Below are positions 6,939 to 14,445 of a stretch of 26,421 nucleotides of DNA, in pieces. Under the pieces are notes generated by a model that was not told the DNA's origin, did no database searches, and saw only the letters and a program-made list of their open reading frames with translations. The position numbers and the translations under genes are program-made. The first letter of the stretch is position 1; the number at the start of each line of letters is the position of its first letter. The stretch is from GWC2-37-8 sp964485555. Its GTDB lineage: Bacteria > Patescibacteriota > Minisyncoccia > Moranbacterales > GWC2-37-73. The stretch spans positions 1 through 26,421 of the forward strand of contig CAZAJN010000089.1 of assembly GCA_964485555.1 (NCBI GenBank). Direction: 5' to 3'.

Positions 6939-8585
6939 TTATTTTTCTCGATTGTCGTAGCAAGCCTGTACAAGCTCAGGTAAAACAACCGCATTAGGAA
7001 TGGACATTGAAATAGTAGAAAACTGCTTGCTCTTCCCATTATCATCCTCCCATAAAATTACTGCACCTTGATGTAATTTTGGAATATATATATTATCTGT
7101 CCAATAGACCATCAACTTCTCATTTTCACCAAAAAATTTAAATTTAATCTTAGAATATCCGTGCTTTGTAAATTCAATATCGCCAATTTTTACAGATTCT
7201 CCACGATTAAATAATTGGTCAACAATTCTTTTAACAATAAGTGGCTCAATCAAATTAGACGCAAGCCCAACCAATTTAACCCAAACATCCTTTTGCCTAC
7301 TCTCCGCTTTGCTGGCAGAAAGAGAGATTGCTATATTTTCCTTATCAGAAACAACAGACCATCTATATTTATATGAGGTTGAAACTGGCACACCATAGAC
7401 CCTTGTGGTTGTTGCGGTTGAATCAAAGGACACACTTACCACATCCTTAAAGAATACTCTCTTATTATCATATTCAAAAAAGTTATTCTTAAAAACAACA
7501 CTACCGCTTTTGAATGTTCCGGGGACTTCTATCACAACTGAATTCTCAGTATCATCAGAAATATTTTTTTGGATTTGTTCAAGCTCGGCATTAAGTTTAT
7601 TTTTTAAACTTTCCGTACCCGCAAGTTTAATAGCTATTTCCAAGAGTCCCTGGGATTTATCAAGTTCATTTAAGTTATTGTGTATATCCAAAACAATATT
7701 TCGCAAGGCATTAGCGGAACGATCACGCATTATTTTTGTCTGACTATCATTGTAAAGCCCCAAGTCAATTAAATTATTCAGCTCTTGCTGAATAGATACG
7801 ACTAGTCGTTTAATTGTTTCTGACTCCTCCTTGTCAAATATGCCATCCTTACTGACTTCCATTTTCTCAAGTTCCTCAACGGCTTGATTTATTGATTTAT
7901 AAGCTGGCGCCAAAACATTTTTTTCAATTTTGTCACCCTTTACTGAGAAAACTTTTTGAAATTCATTTATATAATCATTATTTTTATGAATATAATGCAG
8001 CTCCGTATATATGTCCGCTAAATATTCCACTGCATGCTTTTTGAAATCAGATATAATATCCACACTCGCTGTCTGCTCATCATGAAGTTTATAAACCTTA
8101 GCAAATGAAGTCCAAAATTTATCAGAATCAATCAATTCTTTCCATGCGATAAGAGAATTCATTAGATAATCTCTGTTATCCTCAGCGGAAAGTATAAGGC
8201 AATATAATATAGCGAGATTCTTTTTATAAAAGAAAGCCTTTGTGCTTTGGCCATTAGATGCATCTCGCCAAGTTTTAATAGCATTTGGATAATCTTTTAG
8301 CTTAAGCATACCCAATACCTTCTCATCGATACCATCAACTATTTGAAACCAAAAGAAATATTCCCTAATTCGTTTTTTAGGAGCTTGATGTTTTTGCAGA
8401 GCATCTCTTACTGATTCTTCAGTTCGGAAGTTCTCAAAAAGACCTATGTCCAAATCGTAATCAGGAGTTTCATCAACCTTAAGGCGATTAATTATTTCTT
8501 TTGAACGCTTAAGTATGTCTTTCTCACTAGCCGATGTGTCCAATCCGAGGATATGATAAGTGTTGTTTTTAAGTATTGCTGACAT
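6939..8585 (-). CDS. J-like domain protein lacking HPD, with helical repeats and a PH-like C-terminus
   Basis: The 548-aa protein begins with a J-domain-like segment (residues 8-80): NTYHILGLDTSASEKDILKR matches helix I, loop and helix II of DnaJ. The HPD tripeptide that stimulates Hsp70 ATPase is missing; TPD at 40-42 sits near that place. Residues about 85-350 are helical, possibly TPR/HEAT-like. From about 365 to the end is a beta-rich region (FKSGSVVFKNNFFEYDNKRV, then alternating strands) that resembles PH-like domains. The gene lies 5 bp after the Hsp70 gene and 5 bp before the IDLxFLD membrane protein. The likely role is co-chaperone or scaffold for that Hsp70, perhaps structural rather than ATPase-stimulating. 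ATG start; no Shine-Dalgarno. Confidence 0.8.
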   Translation of the reverse strand: MSAILKNNTYHILGLDTSASEKDILKRSKEIINRLKVDETPDYDLDIGLFENFRTEESVRDALQKHQAPKKRIREYFFWFQIVDGIDEKVLGMLKLKDYPNAIKTWRDASNGQSTKAFFYKKNLAILYCLILSAEDNRDYLMNSLIAWKELIDSDKFWTSFAKVYKLHDEQTASVDIISDFKKHAVEYLADIYTELHYIHKNNDYINEFQKVFSVKGDKIEKNVLAPAYKSINQAVEELEKMEVSKDGIFDKEESETIKRLVVSIQQELNNLIDLGLYNDSQTKIMRDRSANALRNIVLDIHNNLNELDKSQGLLEIAIKLAGTESLKNKLNAELEQIQKNISDDTENSVVIEVPGTFKSGSVVFKNNFFEYDNKRVFFKDVVSVSFDSTATTTRVYGVPVSTSYKYRWSVVSDKENIAISLSASKAESRQKDVWVKLVGLASNLIEPLIVKRIVDQLFNRGESVKIGDIEFTKHGYSKIKFKFFGENEKLMVYWTDNIYIPKLHQGAVILWEDDNGKSKQFSTISMSIPNAVVLPELVQACYDNREK

Positions 8586-8590
8586 ATATT

Positions 8591-11104
8591 TTAAAGTGTT
8601 ATACCAGAAAGATTACTTTTCATTATTTCTTGCTCATCTGATGGCAATAATAGTAATAGGTTGTGAACGCAACGTTTCAATTCCTCAACGTCACCGAGCT
8701 CTATTGCGCGTCTACCTTTTTCTGTATAATAACTTGCTTCTTTTTCGTTTATAAACTTCTTGTCACTATCAGTAATCTGCCTAAATTGATAAACCCAAGT
8801 TGCAGGATTTGAAAATAAAGCCTTGCCACCAAGTTCAATAATTTGTTCGTTAACACGGATTAAAAGAACTTTATCATTTTCAGCTATAGCCTTCTCCCCT
8901 TCTTCTTTCATTTTTCTTAAATGCTCTTCATGTTGAACCTTATCCTTATCCTCACTGAGTTCAGTGATTATTTTTTGCGTATTTTCAACACTATCATTAA
9001 ATTCCTTGACCAATTGAGGCATTTCCTTCTCCTTTTCAAGCTTATCAATAGCCATTTTTAAATCCTTCAGCTGCTTGTTTGCTTTCCTTTTTTCATCCTC
9101 ATCAATATGCGCACTTTTCAAGCTATTGGATACTGAATGAATCGTGTTGTTTAGTTTGTTTTTTTCTTCAGAGGAGCAACTTTCGGAAACTGCCTGTGCT
9201 CTTTCTGTTTGAATTTTTAAATCATATTCGATAGTTTTAACCTCCAATGTCTCATCTTGCGCTGTCGAACGTGCATTTACGGTGAGATCAATTAAGGGAA
9301 TATAAGCGGTCAAAAAGACCTCTCGGGACTCATTCATTTCAACAGTCAATTCCAAAGGAGTACCTTCTGGAAGGTCATATGGTAAATCCTTACCATCAAT
9401 TCCCATTTCACAAAGATAGGTATTACGATCTGGAATATCAGACTCTCCTTCTACTAAGGTAATGTCGAGTTTATTTTCCTCTCCCTTTTTTAACTTTCTT
9501 GAAGTCTTATAGCTAGTTAAAACTTTTTTAATAGGCAATATTGAACCTTTGTCAAAAATCCTGTCGCAAACATTTGCAGCAATATTACGGACATGATCTT
9601 TTTTAGCAACTATTACACCAATTGAATGAGGCATCGGTGCACCTGCCACTGAAAGACCATGGACGATAGTGAAAGAATCATGATCAATAGGAACAGAATT
9701 GCCGTCTTTGTCAAAAAGATATATCCAATAAATATTTGACTTATTAGGCTCAACGGTAACTGCATCAAAAAACTTACCGCCTTTTAGTTTCACTTTTGAA
9801 CCGTTATATGTTCCGCTGTCAGATTGAATTTGTATATAATATTCTTCCTGAGAATCCTTTAGCTCAGTTATAATGCCAACGACTGTCTCCTCAGTGTCGG
9901 ACGTGAGTGATTCATGACTTAAATCTATGGCGTATGCGCCTTTTTTAATTTTCTGTTCATTACTCTCAATAAATTCTCCTGGAATTTTCTGCCCAATTCC
10001 AAATATACACGCTCCTCTAGCTACAACCGTAAGTGGATCAACCGAGACATCGACGACTATTTTAAGATCATTTTCCACCCTTTCTCTTATGTATGGAATC
10101 TGTGTTGGTCCTCCAACAAAAATAACCTTTGCGACAGAACCACTTTTAATTCCAGCATCCTTGAGCGTTTCCCTTGATAGCTCAACGGTGCGATCAACCA
10201 TGGCACTTATAATCTTTTCAAATTCTTTTCTTGAAAGTTCAATTGTAAGAAAAATTTCTTCACCTTTATCATCATTGCCAATATTTTCTACGACTATTGA
10301 GGTCTTCTCATATTCAGAAAGTTCAATTTTAGCCCTCTCTGCAAAAAATTTTAATTGAGAAAAAGCACTTTGATATTCCTTATTTCCCCTATCAAAATTA
10401 TTAATAGAAAATTTTTCTAAAACCTTTGGCACAATAACCTTATCAACAATTTCTAAATCAAAATTTTTGCCACCAAGGAAATTATCGCCATTATGACCAA
10501 GAACAGAAAGTGCACCATCTTTAGAGGATATCAATGCGACATCAAATGTTCCACCACCAAAATCATATATTAACCAATTTTCATTTTTAGTATTTATAAA
10601 TCCGTAAGCAATGGCGGCAGCTATTGGTTCCTGAAGCAATACAACATGCTTAAACCCAGCAATATTTCCAGCCCTTTTGGTTGCCTCAGACTGCAATACT
10701 GAAAAAGCAGCTGGCACCGTAATTACAGCTGCCACAGTAGTGAAATCTGGATACTTTCTTAAAATATCCTCCTTTAAACTCTTAAGAATTTCAGCTGAAA
10801 TTTCCTCTGGATTCATAGTTGTATCAGCTCTCTCGAAATAGAAAGTTTCTGAAGTACCCATCAATCTCTTAATTTCTGGTTTATAATTTTTTATCTCATC
10901 TTCCGATGTTCCTCTATAAAAATTCTCATAAGCCTTTTGACCTACCACCTTATTTTTTGATTTATCAAAGCCGAATACGGAAGGTGTATATTCAACACCG
11001 CCTGGCTTCTTGATGATCTCAACTGTGCCATTATTATTTATGGCAATGGAAGAATTTGTCGTACCCAGATCTATCCCTATTTGAATATTTTGCTGATTTG
11101 CCAT
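8591..11104 (-). CDS. Large divergent Hsp70 (DnaK-like) chaperone
   Basis: The 837-aa protein has a complete Hsp70 nucleotide-binding domain (residues 1-375): phosphate 1 loop IGIDLGTTNSS, phosphate 2 loop YDFGGGTFDVAL (about 180-191) and adenosine motif IFVGGPTQIP (about 328-337). DnaK is about 640 aa; this is some 200 longer. After the ATPase domain comes an extra beta-rich segment (about 390-490), then a substrate-binding-like region (about 490-610, starting MPHSIGV as DnaK has PLSLGIE). A long charged helical tail to the end lacks an EEVD-type terminus. It follows the GrpE-like gene by 9 bp and precedes the J-like gene by 5 bp. It is therefore the core of a dedicated chaperone set and not the housekeeping DnaK. 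Confidence 0.93.
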   Translation of the reverse strand: MANQQNIQIGIDLGTTNSSIAINNNGTVEIIKKPGGVEYTPSVFGFDKSKNKVVGQKAYENFYRGTSEDEIKNYKPEIKRLMGTSETFYFERADTTMNPEEISAEILKSLKEDILRKYPDFTTVAAVITVPAAFSVLQSEATKRAGNIAGFKHVVLLQEPIAAAIAYGFINTKNENWLIYDFGGGTFDVALISSKDGALSVLGHNGDNFLGGKNFDLEIVDKVIVPKVLEKFSINNFDRGNKEYQSAFSQLKFFAERAKIELSEYEKTSIVVENIGNDDKGEEIFLTIELSRKEFEKIISAMVDRTVELSRETLKDAGIKSGSVAKVIFVGGPTQIPYIRERVENDLKIVVDVSVDPLTVVARGACIFGIGQKIPGEFIESNEQKIKKGAYAIDLSHESLTSDTEETVVGIITELKDSQEEYYIQIQSDSGTYNGSKVKLKGGKFFDAVTVEPNKSNIYWIYLFDKDGNSVPIDHDSFTIVHGLSVAGAPMPHSIGVIVAKKDHVRNIAANVCDRIFDKGSILPIKKVLTSYKTSRKLKKGEENKLDITLVEGESDIPDRNTYLCEMGIDGKDLPYDLPEGTPLELTVEMNESREVFLTAYIPLIDLTVNARSTAQDETLEVKTIEYDLKIQTERAQAVSESCSSEEKNKLNNTIHSVSNSLKSAHIDEDEKRKANKQLKDLKMAIDKLEKEKEMPQLVKEFNDSVENTQKIITELSEDKDKVQHEEHLRKMKEEGEKAIAENDKVLLIRVNEQIIELGGKALFSNPATWVYQFRQITDSDKKFINEKEASYYTEKGRRAIELGDVEELKRCVHNLLLLLPSDEQEIMKSNLSGITL

Positions 11105-11113
11105 AATAGTAAA

Positions 11114-11647
11114 TTAATGATTGCTAATTAAAATTATCTTTGCTTTGCGGACTACTTGCCCCTTGCATATAATAGTCGGCTCAATAGTTTCTTTTATTAT
11201 TGATTCTGAAATTGAAGGATCTATTTCGGTAGACAATATATCAAGATTAAGTCCATCATTATACTTAACATTTTTATGATCTATAATTTCAATATCATAT
11301 TTCTCAAGATAACGCCTCAGTTTCTGTATTGAATTTTCTAAACCCTTTAGTTGTTTTTCTGGTAAATTTGATGCTGATTTACTAATGCGTTGCTCCATGC
11401 GCCAAATCTCCACCGCAACATCAACAAGTTCATTCACCCCCAATGACAATGCTATAGATTTAGGAGCAACAGAGAACTTAATGTCTTCTTTAATTTTTAA
11501 ATGAAGATTGTCTATTTTATCAATAATCCTTTTCTGGTTTAAGTGTTGCAAAATTATAAAAATCAAAAACAGTACGACAATAAACAAAATAACCAGACCA
11601 ATACTCGATATACCACCAAATTGATAAATGAAATCAAATCTATTCAT
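11114..11647 (-). CDS. Membrane-anchored GrpE-like nucleotide exchange factor
   Basis: The 177-aa protein has one N-terminal transmembrane helix (about 14-34) and a helical stretch, then a C-terminal part that follows GrpE. The GrpE pattern of long helix, gVEVI, NVpxDP and GYxLNGRxIRxAxVxV is matched by LEKYDIEIIDHKNVKYNDG followed by IEPTIICKGQVVRKAKIILI. GrpE promotes ADP release from Hsp70; canonical GrpE is soluble, so the membrane anchor would bring Hsp70 to the membrane. The gene is immediately upstream of the Hsp70 gene (9 bp), which supports the assignment. Residue identity to GrpE is low and the call rests on pattern plus position; the alternative is an unrelated coiled-coil membrane protein. 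Confidence 0.65.
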   Translation of the reverse strand: MNRFDFIYQFGGISSIGLVILFIVVLFLIFIILQHLNQKRIIDKIDNLHLKIKEDIKFSVAPKSIALSLGVNELVDVAVEIWRMEQRISKSASNLPEKQLKGLENSIQKLRRYLEKYDIEIIDHKNVKYNDGLNLDILSTEIDPSISESIIKETIEPTIICKGQVVRKAKIILISNH

Positions 11648-11692
11648 AAGTTTAATAATGAAAACAGCGAATTAATTATTTATAAAGTTAAA

Positions 11693-11722
11693 TTTATACT
11701 GATATTCTAATTCTACAACCAA
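11693..11722 (-). promoter_or_regulatory. Possible promoter of the GrpE-Hsp70 operon
   Basis: In the 111-bp gap before the GrpE-like gene, the minus strand carries TTGGTT (11717-11722) and TATAAA (11693-11698) separated by 18 nt. It is the best pair in the gap. No CIRCE-type inverted repeat is seen, so HrcA control of this Hsp70 set is not supported. Confidence 0.35.
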
Positions 11723-11758
11723 ACCTCCCCTTATCCAAGCTGCTAAAAATCAACTTAA

Positions 11759-12148
11759 TTATTTATTTAAAATGGAAATAATGTCATCTTTTTCAGTATT
11801 GAAATATTTTTCGTTTGCCTCGACATAATCAGATACATTACTGGAATTTTTACCAACTTTGCCTAATCCAAAAAATAGTGTCATTACACCTCCAAAAATG
11901 AAACCTGAAAAAAGCTGCGGAATTATCACATAAACGAAATAACTGACCACCATGAATACCAATGGCAGTATGGTCAAAGAAATCATATACCTCTTAACGA
12001 TGCCGTTATCCTTTATTATCATCCCCTGACTTCCCAGCTCTCTAGTGACAGGAAGTCCAAAAAATAATACTATAAGCACTTGAATAAGTGTAAAACTTGA
12101 TACAAACAATCCAATAAACCATCCGATAAAAAAGTATAGATAATACAC
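11759..12148 (-). CDS. Small integral membrane protein, 129 aa
   Basis: This protein is not recognised. It has three or four hydrophobic segments (about residues 3-32, 55-76 and 79-97) separated by short loops, one of which contains RELGSQGMIIKDNGIVKRYM. The charged C-terminal tail of about 30 residues (VEANEKYFNTEKDDIISILNK) is probably cytoplasmic. The only available initiator is GTG at 12148. It follows the YHYH gene by 36 bp and precedes the GrpE-like gene by 111 bp with a possible promoter between. It probably belongs with the upstream regulator group rather than the Hsp70 operon. Confidence 0.65.
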   Translation of the reverse strand: MYYLYFFIGWFIGLFVSSFTLIQVLIVLFFGLPVTRELGSQGMIIKDNGIVKRYMISLTILPLVFMVVSYFVYVIIPQLFSGFIFGGVMTLFFGLGKVGKNSSNVSDYVEANEKYFNTEKDDIISILNK

Positions 12149-12184
12149 AATTATTAAAATTAAATTATTATAAATCTCAGATAT

Positions 12185-12475
12185 TTATTTTTTTGATCTA
12201 TTTTTAATCCAAAATCCAGCACTTGCCAGCCCAGCGCCTCCAAACACATACCATGCAGAAGACACGCTATTTCTGCCACCGCTTGAGTTATTCTGATTTA
12301 CTGAACTTGATGCTTTACTACCGTGACAATGCCTTTCATTCCAAGCCACACCCCATTTATCACAATTCGTCCTGCAATAATGACAGCCATCGGAAGCGGT
12401 GTTGCCAGGGTGAGCGAGGACATTGTTCGCACTCAAAACTAATCCAAAAATAGTAAAGAATAATATTTTCTTCAT
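12185..12475 (-). CDS. Exported YHYH-domain-like protein
   Basis: The 96-aa protein has a clean signal peptide (MKKILFFTIFGLVLSANNVLA). The mature part begins HPGNTASDGCHYCRTNC and continues WNERHCHG, a His/Cys-rich pattern of the YHYH family. A Ser/Asn-rich linker then leads to a C-terminal hydrophobic stretch and basic end (about residues 73-96), like a tail anchor. The Cys/His residues could bind metal or form disulfides outside the membrane. YHYH domains occur in secreted proteins, some next to nuclease or competence functions; the role here is unknown. The ATG abuts the stop codon of the upstream winged-helix gene (TAAATG), so translation is probably coupled. Confidence 0.75.
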   Translation of the reverse strand: MKKILFFTIFGLVLSANNVLAHPGNTASDGCHYCRTNCDKWGVAWNERHCHGSKASSSVNQNNSSGGRNSVSSAWYVFGGAGLASAGFWIKNRSKK

Positions 12476-13069
12476 TTATTTTTTTGGTACCCTGCCACCA
12501 CTGTCCAAACAATCAGACAATGAGCTATATGGGGTAAAATTTTTAGTTTTTGCATAATAATCAGTGCCTTTTTCATGACAAATTCCAGTGTTACTTTTCT
12601 TAATAGTTGGATTTTTGTTAAATAAGTAAACAGGAATAATAACAATCAACAAAACAGCAACAACAATGCCAAACTTTTTGATGAATTTCATATTTCTTGA
12701 TAGAACTTTATTATCCTGTCTTAATATTATATCTTCCGACTGTAATAAATCCGTATTACGATAATTTTTGGCTAATTCAAGCCCCTCCTGAACATCACCG
12801 ATCAAGGAATACGTGTTATTTTGATATTCAATCACGGACTGTCCGACTATTGTATTGATCTTATATCTATACTGCCGAAGATGATTTTCAGTATATTCCT
12901 TAGCCCAGTCCAATGATTCACCAATTTGCGTCAGCGTAGCGTTCTTATTGGCACATAAAAAAACGAGCATGCGATATGCATTGCCCGTCAAAAGAAGCTC
13001 CTTTCCATTTTCATCAAAGGTTTTATTCGCTTCGGTATCTAATTGAAAATATTGATGCGTATATATCAT
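12476..13069 (-). CDS. ToxR-like membrane winged-helix regulator
   Basis: The 197-aa protein has an N-terminal DNA-binding-like domain (1-95) with the order of a PhoB/OmpR-type winged helix: YFQLDTEANKTFDENGKELL (strands), LTGNAYRMLVFLCANKNATL, and an HLRQYRYKINTIVG recognition-helix region. A linker leads to one transmembrane helix (about 131-149, IVVAVLLIVIIPVYLF). The short outer domain contains two cysteines, in GICHEKGTDYYAKTKNFTPY and SLSDCLDSGGRVPKK. The layout is that of ToxR/CadC one-component sensors. The outer Cys pair may sense redox or a ligand. It is the first gene of a unit with the YHYH protein and has its own promoter-like pair at 13099-13127. The DNA-binding call is by pattern only. 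Confidence 0.65.
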   Translation of the reverse strand: MIYTHQYFQLDTEANKTFDENGKELLLTGNAYRMLVFLCANKNATLTQIGESLDWAKEYTENHLRQYRYKINTIVGQSVIEYQNNTYSLIGDVQEGLELAKNYRNTDLLQSEDIILRQDNKVLSRNMKFIKKFGIVVAVLLIVIIPVYLFNKNPTIKKSNTGICHEKGTDYYAKTKNFTPYSSLSDCLDSGGRVPKK

Positions 13070-13098
13070 TTTAGTTCAAAATTTAAGGCTATATTCTA

Positions 13099-13127
13099 AA
13101 AATACCACTAAATAAGCATAAAATCAA
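13099..13127 (-). promoter_or_regulatory. Promoter-like pair before the winged-helix regulator gene
   Basis: On the minus strand TTGATT (13122-13127) and TATTTT (13099-13104) are 17 nt apart, about 30-55 bp before the ATG at 13069. It lies downstream of the terminator at 13169-13208, so the regulator gene starts a new transcription unit. Confidence 0.45.
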
Positions 13128-13168
13128 TGCCTGTAATCATAAGTGGCACTATCTATCGCAGATAAAAT

Positions 13169-13208
13169 AAAGGGAAACAGCCCCCTATAATTTGGCGTGT
13201 TTCCCTTT
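13169..13208 (-). terminator. Intrinsic terminator after the lipoprotein gene
   Basis: AAAGGGAAACA (13169-13179) and TGTTTCCCTTT (13198-13208) are perfectly complementary, with an 18-nt loop. On the minus strand the stem is followed by ATTTTAT. It begins 14 bp past the lipoprotein stop codon at 13222 and closes the PH-lipoprotein unit. Confidence 0.7.
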
Positions 13209-13221
13209 GAAAAACTCCTAT

Positions 13222-13776
13222 CTAATATAGTTGCACCTCAGCATTGTCATTACTCAGCATACTTGGAGCAAATTGCAGCTTAAATTCTTTTGCTGCAACA
13301 GGCACTTCGAATGTTATCCATCCCCTAACCTTTCCTGCTGGATTCAATGTGCCTGAGCTCAATCTTGGTTCTCTGCTATCAGTTATGCCCATATCATATT
13401 TGTAGCCATCACTATCAGAAAGTTTCCAATCAAATGGGTTGTAATTGAGTGATTTATCAGCAGTATTGTTTTCATATAAAACCTCTACAGCTACAAGCCT
13501 ATTTCCAGCCTTTGGTCCAAGGTATTGATTTTTTGATTTAAAAGGATCCTCTAGTTTAGTAGCGGTAACTACATAATCGCCCAACTTTATTGCATCACCA
13601 AGCTTAAATGTTTCTTTTTCCTTTTGCACTGTTTTATTGTCTGACTGAGCACTAACGTCAACTTTTTCTGGCTTTGCTCCCTGAGGAGTTCCTGTCGCTC
13701 CTGAACATCCAGATAGTACGAGTACCGCTGCAAATAATCCTACTGCTGACAATGATAACTTTACTGTCTTTTTCAT
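13222..13776 (-). CDS. DUF4352-like lipoprotein
   Basis: The 184-aa protein has a lipoprotein signal: MKK, a hydrophobic core, and lipobox VLSGC with Cys24 as the expected lipidation site. A low-complexity linker rich in Lys/Gln/Ser runs to about residue 55. The rest is an immunoglobulin-like beta domain with the DUF4352 (telokin-like) pattern: YVVTATKLEDPF, RLVAVEVLYENNT, then a stretch with FDWKLSDSDG, and finally LNPAGKVRGWITFEVP. Such lipoproteins are outward-facing and of unknown binding function. It follows the PH-domain gene by 34 bp and is followed by a terminator, so the two form a small operon. Confidence 0.85.
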   Translation of the reverse strand: MKKTVKLSLSAVGLFAAVLVLSGCSGATGTPQGAKPEKVDVSAQSDNKTVQKEKETFKLGDAIKLGDYVVTATKLEDPFKSKNQYLGPKAGNRLVAVEVLYENNTADKSLNYNPFDWKLSDSDGYKYDMGITDSREPRLSSGTLNPAGKVRGWITFEVPVAAKEFKLQFAPSMLSNDNAEVQLY

Positions 13777-13810
13777 ATGATTATGTTAGAATTATATTTA
13801 CTTAATATCT

Positions 13811-14170
13811 TTAAGCGTTCATTTTTTCCTGTATTGCCAATTTTATATTGGAAGGATTGTCTAGCTGATTAAATATGATGCCAGATTTATCGTTTCCTGT
13901 ATAAATAACGATGGATCCAAAATCTAATATTTTTCCAAACAATCCCTGTCTTACTGATATAGTATTTATTTTGCCATAAGGCACCTCTACTTCATTGTTT
14001 GATAAAATTCCAGTTTTTAATTTCAAGTGCTTCTCATCAATAGACAATCTTTCCGATATCCTTTGCAACAAGTGAACAATTCCAGTTAGAATGCCGACCC
14101 CCATAAACATCAGAAGGATAGCATCTCCGATGAATACTTTTTTAGTGTGCTGATAACTTTGTTCGTCCAT
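13811..14170 (-). CDS. Membrane-anchored bacterial PH-domain protein (YdbS/DUF304-like)
   Basis: The 119-aa protein has one transmembrane helix (about 12-34) followed by a bacterial PH_2 domain: RLSIDEKHLKLKTGILSNNE, VEVPYGKINTISVRQGLFGK, and ILDFGSIVIYTGNDKSG. The VPY..I..I...QG..G...G.G.I.I pattern is typical of YdbS/YdbT proteins. The usual first half (a helical hairpin) is reduced to one helix, so it is a short member. It is cotranscribed with the DUF4352-like lipoprotein. The ATG start is preceded by a poly-A/T stretch and a TATAAT box at 14200-14205. Confidence 0.85.
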   Translation of the reverse strand: MDEQSYQHTKKVFIGDAILLMFMGVGILTGIVHLLQRISERLSIDEKHLKLKTGILSNNEVEVPYGKINTISVRQGLFGKILDFGSIVIYTGNDKSGIIFNQLDNPSNIKLAIQEKMNA

Positions 14171-14199
14171 TTTTTTAATTTTTAATAATTAATGGATTG

Positions 14200-14228
14200 A
14201 TTATATTTAAATTTGATAATTTTTTGAA
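14200..14228 (-). promoter_or_regulatory. Possible promoter of the PH-lipoprotein operon
   Basis: On the minus strand a consensus TATAAT (14200-14205) lies 30 bp before the ATG at 14170, with a weak TTCAAA (14223-14228) 17 nt upstream. It sits downstream of the structured element at 14237-14401. Confidence 0.4.
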
Positions 14229-14236
14229 TACACAAA

Positions 14237-14401
14237 AGGTCCCCCGAACCAAGCAACAGAACCCTTTCGGGACTGCTCAATGCCTCTTTCGAAACATTGA
14301 CTCACGTGAATAAGTGCCGGTCGGAAGACCGTTTCTATTCACGTGAGATTTCTTATTGTGCCATACCTCAGAATTGCTCCTGAGGGTTAGGCAATATTGT
14401 T
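14237..14401. ncRNA. Highly structured intergenic element beside the recombinase gene
   Basis: The gap 14171-14445 holds nested hairpins. CTCACGTGAATA (14301-14312) pairs with TATTCACGTGAG (14336-14347), and inside it CGGTC-ggaa-GACCG (14318-14331). CCTCAG...CTGAGG is flanked by TGCC/GGCA near 14356-14392. GTCCC..GAA (about 14239-14248) pairs with TTCGGGAC (14266-14273). On the minus strand a promoter-like pair precedes it and CTTTT follows the last stem, so an RNA of about 165 nt is possible. The GGAA (GNRA) loop would favour a plus-strand RNA, so the strand is undecided. It could also be a recombination or attachment region for the adjacent serine recombinase. No ORF is present. Confidence 0.45.
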
Positions 14402-14407
14402 AAGATA

Positions 14408-14436
14408 ACTATACCTTAATTTTGATTTTCAATCAA
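14408..14436 (-). promoter_or_regulatory. Promoter-like pair before the 14237-14401 element
   Basis: On the minus strand TTGATT (14431-14436) and TATAGT (14408-14413) are 17 nt apart, placing a start near 14401. It lies just beyond the recombinase stop codon at 14446. Confidence 0.45.
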
Positions 14437-14445
14437 CCTTGCTGG

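Noticed and set aside
6939..6963. 25-bp overlap between the J-like gene and its downstream neighbour
   Set aside because: The overlapping start is a TTG; the ATG at 6933 removes the overlap and aligns the shared IDLxFLD motif.
9927..10358. 143-codon plus-strand frame
   Set aside because: It is antisense to the conserved Hsp70 ATPase domain; the composition is that of a reverse-strand shadow.
11648..11758. CIRCE/HrcA operator before the GrpE-Hsp70 operon
   Set aside because: No TTAGCACTC-type inverted repeat in the gap.
3818..14395. Apparent similarity between hairpins at about 3818-3880 (minus) and 14350-14395 (plus): both have ATTG..CC..ATAC and GGG.TAGGCAA
   Set aside because: Hairpin arms make such matches easy; the strands differ and the gaps are many. 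Kept only as a reason to compare folds.
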